The position numbers and the translations under genes were made by a program. 64,000 bases of DNA, taken from positions 125,223,024 through 125,287,023 of the forward strand of contig OZ008368.1 in assembly GCA_963931995.1 (NCBI GenBank). Reading direction: 5' to 3'. Below the pieces are notes generated by a model. The model saw only the letters and a list, made by a program, of their open reading frames with translations, ran no database searches and was not told the DNA's origin. How positions within the stretch are numbered: position 1 is the first letter of the stretch; every line of letters starts with the position of its first letter. Shown piece after piece: positions 56,830-64,000 of this stretch. Source of the DNA: Phaonia tiefii (taxonomy: Eukaryota; Arthropoda; Insecta; Diptera; Muscidae).

Positions 56830-59800
56830 CCCAAGTCATTACCTCTCAGCAGTCATTTCGTTTGTGGCATATGACATACCGATGTAGTCACTTGCTACCC
56901 AAGTCATTACCTCTCAGCAGTCATTTCGTTTGTGGCATATGACATACCGATGTAGTCACTTGCTACCCAAGTCATTACCTCTCAGCAGTCATTTCGTTTG
57001 TGGCATATGACATACCGATGTAGTCACTTGCTACCCAAGTCATTACCTCTCAGCAGTCATTTCGTTTGTGGCATATGACATACCGATGTAGTCACTTGCT
57101 ACCCAAGTCATTACCTCTCAGCAGTCATTTCGTTTGTGGCATATGACATACCGATGTAGTCACTTGCTACCCAAGTCATTACCTCTCAGCAGTCATTTCG
57201 TTTGTGGCATATGACATACCGATGTAGTCACTTGCTACCCAAGTCATTACCTCTCAGCAGTCATTTCGTTTGTGGCATATGACATACCGATGTAGTCACT
57301 TGCTACCCAAGTCATTACCTCTCAGCAGTCATTTCGTTTGTGGCATATGACATACCGATGTAGTCACTTGCTACCCAAGTCATTACCTCTCAGCAGTCAT
57401 TTCGTTTGTGGCATATGACATACCGATGTAGTCACTTGCTACCCAAGTCATTACCTCTCAGCAGTCATTTCGTTTGTGGCATATGACATACCGATGTAGT
57501 CACTTGCTACCCAAGTCATTACCTCTCAGCAGTCATTTCGTTTGTGGCATATGACATACCGATGTAGTCACTTGCTACCCAAGTCATTACCTCTCAGCAG
57601 TCATTTCGTTTGTGGCATATGACATACCGATGTAGTCACTTGCTACCCAAGTCATTACCTCTCAGCAGTCATTTCGTTTGTGGCATATGACATACCGATG
57701 TAGTCACTTGCTACCCAAGTCATTACCTCTCAGCAGTCATTTCGTTTGTGGCATATGACATACCGATGTAGTCACTTGCTACCCAAGTCATTACCTCTCA
57801 GCAGTCATTTCGTTTGTGGCATATGACATACCGATGTAGTCACTTGCTACCCAAGTCATTACCTCTCAGCAGTCATTTCGTTTGTGGCATATGACATACC
57901 GATGTAGTCACTTGCTACCCAAGTCATTACCTCTCAGCAGTCATTTCGTTTGTGGCATATGACATACCGATGTAGTCACTTGCTACCCAAGTCATTACCT
58001 CTCAGCAGTCATTTCGTTTGTGGCATATGACATACCGATGTAGTCACTTGCTACCCAAGTCATTACCTCTCAGCAGTCATTTCGTTTGTGGCATATGACA
58101 TACCGATGTAGTCACTTGCTACCCAAGTCATTACCTCTCAGCAGTCATTTCGTTTGTGGCATATGACATACCGATGTAGTCACTTGCTACCCAAGTCATT
58201 ACCTCTCAGCAGTCATTTCGTTTGTGGCATATGACATACCGATGTAGTCACTTGCTACCCAAGTCATTACCTCTCAGCAGTCATTTCGTTTGTGGCATAT
58301 GACATACCGATGTAGTCACTTGCTACCCAAGTCATTACCTCTCAGCAGTCATTTCGTTTGTGGCATATGACATACCGATGTAGTCACTTGCTACCCAAGT
58401 CATTACCTCTCAGCAGTCATTTCGTTTGTGGCATATGACATACCGATGTAGTCACTTGCTACCCAAGTCATTACCTCTCAGCAGTCATTTCGTTTGTGGC
58501 ATATGACATACCGATGTACTCACTTGCTACCCAAGTCATTACCTCTCAGCAGTCATTTCGTTTGTGGCATATGACATACCGATGTAGTCACTTGCTACCC
58601 AAGTCATTACCTCTCAGCAGTCATTTCGTTTGTGGCATATGACATACCGATGTAGTCACTTGCTACCCAAGTCATTACCTCTCAGCAGTCATTTCGTTTG
58701 TGGCATATGACATACCGATGTAGTCACTTGCTACCCAAGTCATTACCTCTCAGCAGTCATTTCGTTTGTGGCATATGACATACCGATGTAGTCACTTGCT
58801 ACCCAAGTCATTACCTCTCAGCAGTCATTTCGTTTGTGGCATATGACATACCGATGTAGTCACTTGCTACCCAAGTCATTACCTCTCAGCAGTCATTTCG
58901 TTTGTGGCATATGACATACCGATGTAGTCACTTGCTACCCAAGTCATTACCTCTCAGCAGTCATTTCGTTTGTGGCATATGACATACCGATGTAGTCACT
59001 TGCTACCCAAGTCATTACCTCTCAGCAGTCATTTCGTTTGTGGCATATGACATACCGATGTAGTCACTTGCTACCCAAGTCATTACCTCTCAGCAGTCAT
59101 TTCGTTTGTGGCATATGACATACCGATGTAGTCACTTGCTACCCAAGTCATTACCTCTCAGCAGTCATTTCGTTTGTGGCATATGACATACCGATGTAGT
59201 CACTTGCTACCCAAGTCATTACCTCTCAGCAGTCATTTCGTTTGTGGCATATGACATACCGATGTAGTCACTTGCTACCCAAGTCATTACCTCTCAGCAG
59301 TCATTTCGTTTGTGGCATATGACATACCGATGTAGTCACTTGCTACCCAAGTCATTACCTCTCAGCAGTCATTTCGTTTGTGGCATATGACATACCGATG
59401 TACTCACTTGCTACCCAAGTCATTACCTCTCAGCAGTCATTTCGTTTGTGGCATATGACATACCGATGTAGTCACTTGCTACCCAAGTCATTACCTCTCA
59501 GCAGTCATTTCGTTTGTGGCATATGACATACCGATGTAGTCACTTGCTACCCAAGTCATTACCTCTCAGCAGTCATTTCGTTTGTGGCATATGACATACC
59601 GATGTAGTCACTTGCTACCCAAGTCATTACCTCTCAGCAGTCATTTCGTTTGTGGCATATGACATACCGATGTAGTCACTTGCTACCCAAGTCATTACCT
59701 CTCAGCAGTCATTTCGTTTGTGGCATATGACATACCGATGTAGTCACTTGCTACCCAAGTCATTACCTCTCAGCAGTCATTTCGTTTGTGGCATATGACA

Positions 59801-59862
59801 TACCGATGTAGTCACTTGCTACCCAAGTCATTACCTCTCAGCAGTCATTTCGTTTGTGGTAT
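56830..59862. repeat. 68-bp satellite array, ~44.6 units
   Basis: A 68-bp unit (cccaagtcattacctctcag, then cagtcatttcgtttgtggca, then tatgacataccgatgtagtc, then acttgcta) repeats almost without change. I saw only one internal variant, tagtc to tactc, at 58519 and 59403, exactly 13 units apart. The last unit diverges at ggtatatgg. Such homogeneity points to very recent amplification, and the copy number may be compressed by assembly. No stem-loop or coding role is evident. Confidence 0.95.
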
Positions 59863-60181
59863 ATGGAATATAAGTTTGTTTTTTGTTAGATTGCGATGAA
59901 GTAAATGTTTTTGGGTTTTAATCATTTACTCAAAACAAAAAATGTAATACATTTGCATACTTATCACTTTGTTAAAATGTTTCTGACGGGTGCATTTAAA
60001 CTTTAGTTTACAGTCTCTGACTGTATATTTAATTATTAACAGAAATTTTTGTTGAAATTGTATTCTTTTGATATAAAATAAAATAAAAAATTAAATTCAT
60101 TTTTGTGTGTGAAATAGACGTTAAAAGATATCAAAAGGTAAGAGTGAATAATAAAATTTACAAAATAAAGAAATGTATCAA
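59863..60181. other. AT-rich stretch between satellite and DUF4806-like gene
   Basis: No gene is visible. It would be the 3' flank of the minus-strand gene that ends at 60182. Confidence 0.4.
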
Positions 60182-61255
60182 CTAATGCAATGACAAAAAT
60201 TTGCAATCTGCATCAGAAATGTCAGTCTCCGGTTGGTGATCTAGTTCTTTGGAAGAATGGTCAATTTTCCTACGTTTCTTTTCGGTTGACTTTGCCTTGA
60301 ATTCCCGTCTCTTCTGTAGTTGAATAGCTTTTCGGAGTTGCTCATCTGCAGTCCCTGGAAATTTATCCGAAATGGGTATTGATTCTAAAGCAAACAAAAG
60401 AAATTAAAACCATTTTTTTTCTGTATTCTTCGTAATGTTTACGTATTAGAGCATCGTAGAAGTTTGATAGCTCCTTTAAACTTTTTTTCCCCTGAACTCC
60501 TTCAACATTGTAAGCCATGATAACTTTTGTGGCTAAAATATGTTTTAGGTTTTTGGAAACCCCTGCTGGATTTAAAATTGATCGCATCGCTTTGATCTAA
60601 AAACAGTTGGAGTATTGCATTTTTGTTAATATTACCAATAAGCACATATGTTAGTCTTACATAAGCAAGTTTATTTTCCGCTGATATCTCGTCATCCATT
60701 TCCTTTAATTTTTCTACAGATTGTAATGGAAATTTGTTGTGGAGTTGTAGATTATCATTGTGTTGCCGTAAAATTTGTTTGAGTACAACTTTCTGCTCTA
60801 CCACAGCCTCTAATACAATTTTCAATTGACCTGTGAATGGTAATCAAGAAATAAATGATAAAAATAAGGTAATTGAAAATGAGATAATAATAAAAAAAAG
60901 TGATGGCATACCTTTTGTTACAATAATTTCTTTTGATATTTCATTGAATTTGCAATGAGGGAATTTGGGGTATGGAAATATAAAAATTATAAGATTATAT
61001 GATAAAAAAATCAAACAAACATTTAAAATCGATGTTCCATATGGATGTATGGCTTCAATGACACGCTGAAATATGGATATTGAAGTATTCAAATATTGAA
61101 TTGATTTCAATTTATATTTCTATATTGAAGTATCGATGTCAAGTCTAGTAGATAATTTATAACAACTTAATGAATGAACACTTTCACTTACCCTGATTTT
61201 CCTTTTGTACAGGAACGTATTTCTTTATGTTTGGCGAACTACCGTTTCCAGCCAT
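60182..61255 (-). CDS. DUF4806-like protein, four exons, intact
   Basis: The minus-strand model is exon 1 61255-61192 (MAGNGSSPNIKKY), exon 2 60830-60661, exon 3 60596-60443 and exon 4 60384-60182 (stop TAG). Every junction is GT-AG and the phases agree, giving 196 residues with no stop. The central part, residues about 52-130 (NKFPLQSVEKLKEMDDEIS to LKELSNFYDALI), resembles DUF4806, a small arthropod domain of unknown function often found near transposase genes. A coiled-coil-like stretch precedes it, and a basic KRREFKAK, then KKRRK region that could be a nuclear signal follows. Intron 1 is long (361 bp) and might hide another exon. It lies 3' of a transposase on the same strand, so it may be the accessory gene of that element. 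Confidence 0.72.
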
Positions 61256-61460
61256 ATTCTCGAACTTTTGATAGTTTGTTATTTATTGAATAGGTATGAT
61301 ATAAATGAACCGTTGTTTAAACTAGAATGAGTAGGAAACATTTTGTGTTTTTGTATATTTCTGAAAAATATATTGAAAAATTTAAAAAAAATGTGTTAGA
61401 AAAGAAATTGAAAAATTGTTTTGAAAAATCAAAATGAAATTAAAACCTTTTTTTGGAAGA

Positions 61461-63337
61461 TCACTGGCATCCGTGTAAAATTGGAATTATTAAAAAATCT
61501 TCTTTGTAAGGAAAAGCTATTGCTTTACATTGAATATCATTGACTGAGTAAGTCTCCTCAACATTCGAGTCTTCCTTATCTACCAAAAATATACCTAACG
61601 AAGTTGGGTCGCAGGGTTCATTGTAAAAACTTCTAATGTTGTTAAGTTTTCGGCATATAAGGAACCATCCGTTCTCTTGTGAAAAGCTTTCAATTTGAAC
61701 TGGAATATAATTTTTAACATAGCAGAAGTTATCCGGACTCTTTGTAGTCAAAACACAGTCATTGAAACTATATTTAGTACATAGATTATTAAATCCGGCT
61801 GGATTTGACGCAACTGGGAACTCTTCTTCTACAAGTCTTCTATAGATTTGTTCTAAAATCTGAGTTTTTTTTACATTTTTTTTAAGAGTTTGTATATAAT
61901 TCTCAAAAGGATAGGAAGAGCCTGAAATTGGATCATCAACGAACTCAATAGATTCCTTTAAGTGCAGTAAATTGTGTACGTTAAACGAAATACTATTTTT
62001 TCCAAATAGTATAGCAAAGTTTTCTACAGAGAGATTAAGTAGTGTTTGAGCTGTCTCTAAATTGTATTTACGTTGCTTTTGACAACTAAGCATTCTGTAC
62101 GCACAGTGTAACAACAAAAACAGATAATATGCATCTTCGTGAACTTCATCATTTAGAGCTAATATTCCCGTATAGAGCAAAAATTGCCTAAATTCTGTTG
62201 CTTTCCAGTTCAGTATTTCATCTAATGAGCGCGGCTTTCGGACACACTCATGAGAAATATTTTTGCGCATTACTAAAAGATTTTCTGAAATATTTTCTTT
62301 ATTTTTATTGGACACTTTGAAATTGCCTTTCGTATTCACTAGTCTTAACAGCAATTTTGTAGTTACACCCAAGTCTATTAGATGCATCGAATCTAAAATC
62401 ATTTGTGTTATCATTGCTATATTTAATTTTTCCAAAGGTGATTTTTCACTTAAGTATGTCTTGGAATGGTGGTTTGGATATTTTCTAATATCAAAATCAT
62501 GATCAGATATGAGCGTTCCCGATTTTGTTGAGTATGTAAGCACATTATCAATTTTTTTGGCTTCTTGAGTACATTTCATGCATCCATGACGTGATACATG
62601 ACCTGGAGTGCCAGCTATGAACGCCCCTAGCTGGAGCATCGCAAATGACTGCTCTAACATTTATGTTTGCGTGTTTTTCTAATAATTCGATGCCATTCTC
62701 CATATAATGTGGAAGGTCATAAACCGTTTTATTAAGAAACTGATCAAGGCTTTTGGGTTTGCTCTGACCGACAAATACCCCAATAGGAAATACAAGTTCA
62801 CATTTTATATTATTAACTTTTGCTAGAATTGGCCAAAGTTGAGTTCTGGAACTACGAGTTAAACCATCAATGTTTAGATCTATACTTACAGTTTTCGGTA
62901 ACTCAATTACTTTGGCAATTTTACCTAAGTGATGCGCAAAACCAATATGCATACATATATTTACCTACATCAATATTTTCTATACAGGTTTTTGTTGGGC
63001 ATTTAAATTCATAAAACGAATCTACCCGTATATTCTGTTCCCTCAGAATTTTTACTAGGTCCTTCACACAATTTCTTGAAGGCCTATGTTTCAAATTCCA
63101 ATCTTTTAGCTTCTGTGTAAGACTGGACTTGCCTGAATTTATGTCATTCTCAATTTCATTATTCAAATCACATTCAAACATGGTGTTCATCGTTTTCCTG
63201 AACAATATCTTCATCGAATTCTAAAACATTTTCAATTTCTTCATTAGCATCACGTTCTTTTTCTAAATTCTTAAATTTTTCAATATATTTTTCTGTTTCT
63301 TTTTTATTAGTCGACTTAGTTGTCTTTTGCTACTCAT
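61461..63337 (-). pseudogene. CACTA/TNP2-like transposase, frameshifted
   Basis: Reading 63337 down gives MSSKRQLSRLI, a charged stretch with two frame changes, SSLTQKLKDWNLKHRPSRN, a frame change near 62955-62975 (a tatgtatg duplication), LNIDGLTRSSRTQLWPILA, FPIGVFVGQSKPKSLDQFL and AVICDAPAR. A one-base shift in a GGGG run (about 62623-62626) follows. A long frame then runs from 62630 to 61461 with FIAGTPGHVSRHGCMKCT, DSMHLIDLGVTTKLLLRLV, RKPRSLDEILNWKATEFRQFL and SSYPFENYIQTLKK. This order matches the arthropod proteins related to plant TNP2 (CACTA/EnSpm). It is about 590 residues. The few, simple indels could be recent decay or sequencing error. Element ends were not found. Confidence 0.72.
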
Positions 63338-63549
63338 TTTTCGTTTTGCTTATATTCAATTCTTTTTATTCTTTATTAATTAATATTTTCTTTTAAAACA
63401 CAAATTTCACTACCACGTGTCGTTGAACAAGCTACACTTGTTGAACTTTTAATGATAACTGACGCCACCAAACAAAATTATGCCACAGCCGCAACTACAA
63501 TTTGCAGGGATAACGGCACATTTTTGCATTCTCTCTCTTTCTCCTAAAT
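63338..63549. other. 5' flank of the transposase gene
   Basis: It contains an inverted repeat, gttgaacaag-ctac-acttgttgaac (about 63423-63447). No promoter motif is certain. Confidence 0.4.
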
Positions 63550-63785
63550 CGTATTGAACGAAGGCCCCAATGAACTAAGGCCCCAAAACGAAAATGAATT
63601 AAGGCCCGAAAAATGGGGACTTAGTTCATAATGAAATAAAACCCCAACGATGATATGAATTAAGGCGCCAAAATGGGAATGAACTAAGTCGCCATTAATG
63701 GGGACTTAATTCATTATGAATCAAAACCCTAATGTTATTATGAAAAAAGTCCCCAAAGTAAGAATGAACAAAGTCCCCAATAAAA
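63550..63785. repeat. degenerate minisatellite with alternating unit orientation
   Basis: Units near aatgaactaaggccccaaa recur about ten times. Some are inverted (ggggacttagttcataatga), so neighbouring units could pair as hairpins. It is non-coding. Confidence 0.7.
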
Positions 63786-64000
63786 AAATTCAAAAATAAA
63801 GTAACTCTTGTTTTTTTTAAATATTCAAAACAAACATTATATTTATATAATACAAAAAAAAAACTATCAAGTATTCAAATTTTATACATAACAAAAAAAA
63901 TAACAAAAAACAAAATTTTTTCATTGTTTATATAATAATTAGATAAATTTGTATAAATACTTAATCAATAAGAAGTCAGGTATATATCTGCATGGTGTCT

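Noticed and set aside
56830..59862. CRISPR-like array
   Set aside because: The 68-bp units are contiguous with no unique spacers, and the context is eukaryotic. It is a satellite.
60844..61110. Hydrophobic 88-codon frame as a membrane protein
   Set aside because: It lies inside intron 1 of the DUF4806-like gene. Its hydrophobicity follows from T-rich intron sequence.

Overview
The window looks like a transposon-rich intergenic or intronic stretch of a higher fly (Diptera) genome. It is AT-rich and has short (~55-76 bp) GT-AG introns. The only recognisable host gene fragment is the 3' end of a fidgetin-like AAA ATPase (Fignl1-like, 21155-21830), and almost everything else is mobile DNA. The exact fly family cannot be fixed from the sequence. 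One run of 200 N (49097-49296) marks an assembly gap.

Layout. 1-15.7 kb: a complete but broken hAT element with an 8-bp target duplication (2069-6033), RTE-type LINE debris (6296-7140), a second hAT pseudogene carrying a nested MITE and a tRNA-derived SINE (7593-10069), a pogo/Tigger pseudogene (10383-12424), and a cluster of nested MITEs, several with clear 8-bp duplications (11.8-15.2 kb). 15.7-18.7 kb: a Helitron on the minus strand whose 3' hairpin and CTAG terminus can be read. 18.9-22.7 kb: a foldback MITE, more MITEs and the Fignl1-like exons. 23.7-28 kb: a Jockey-like LINE interrupted by a MITE, and a Tigger pseudogene interrupted by a SINE. 30.4-33.7 kb: a near-complete PIF/Harbinger element with both genes (Myb-like and nuclease), and small MITEs that share its ends. 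34.6-39 kb: a Ty3/gypsy element with 5' LTR, gag and pol, truncated in integrase.

40.8-56.4 kb is a 15.6-kb palindrome. Two arms of about 6.3 kb, nearly identical by eye, each hold the same Tc1, RTE, LOA-like and MITE debris. At the centre is a Foldback-like element whose inverted ends are built of a 30-bp minisatellite, and the gap lies inside it. The palindrome is either a real inverted duplication centred on that element or an inverted join of two haplotype contigs. The outer right breakpoint cuts a SINE and runs straight into a second piece of the same Foldback family.

56.8-59.9 kb is a nearly perfect 68-bp satellite of about 44.6 units. After it, on the minus strand, come an apparently intact four-exon gene for a DUF4806-like protein (60182-61255) and a frameshifted CACTA/TNP2-like transposase (61461-63337). 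These may be the two genes of one element. The window ends in a minisatellite whose units alternate in orientation.

I saw no convincing wholly new system. The strongest leads are the palindrome with its Foldback core, the intact DUF4806 gene beside a transposase, the Harbinger-MITE family set, the SINE family, and a possible -1 frameshift site at the gag stop of the gypsy element.
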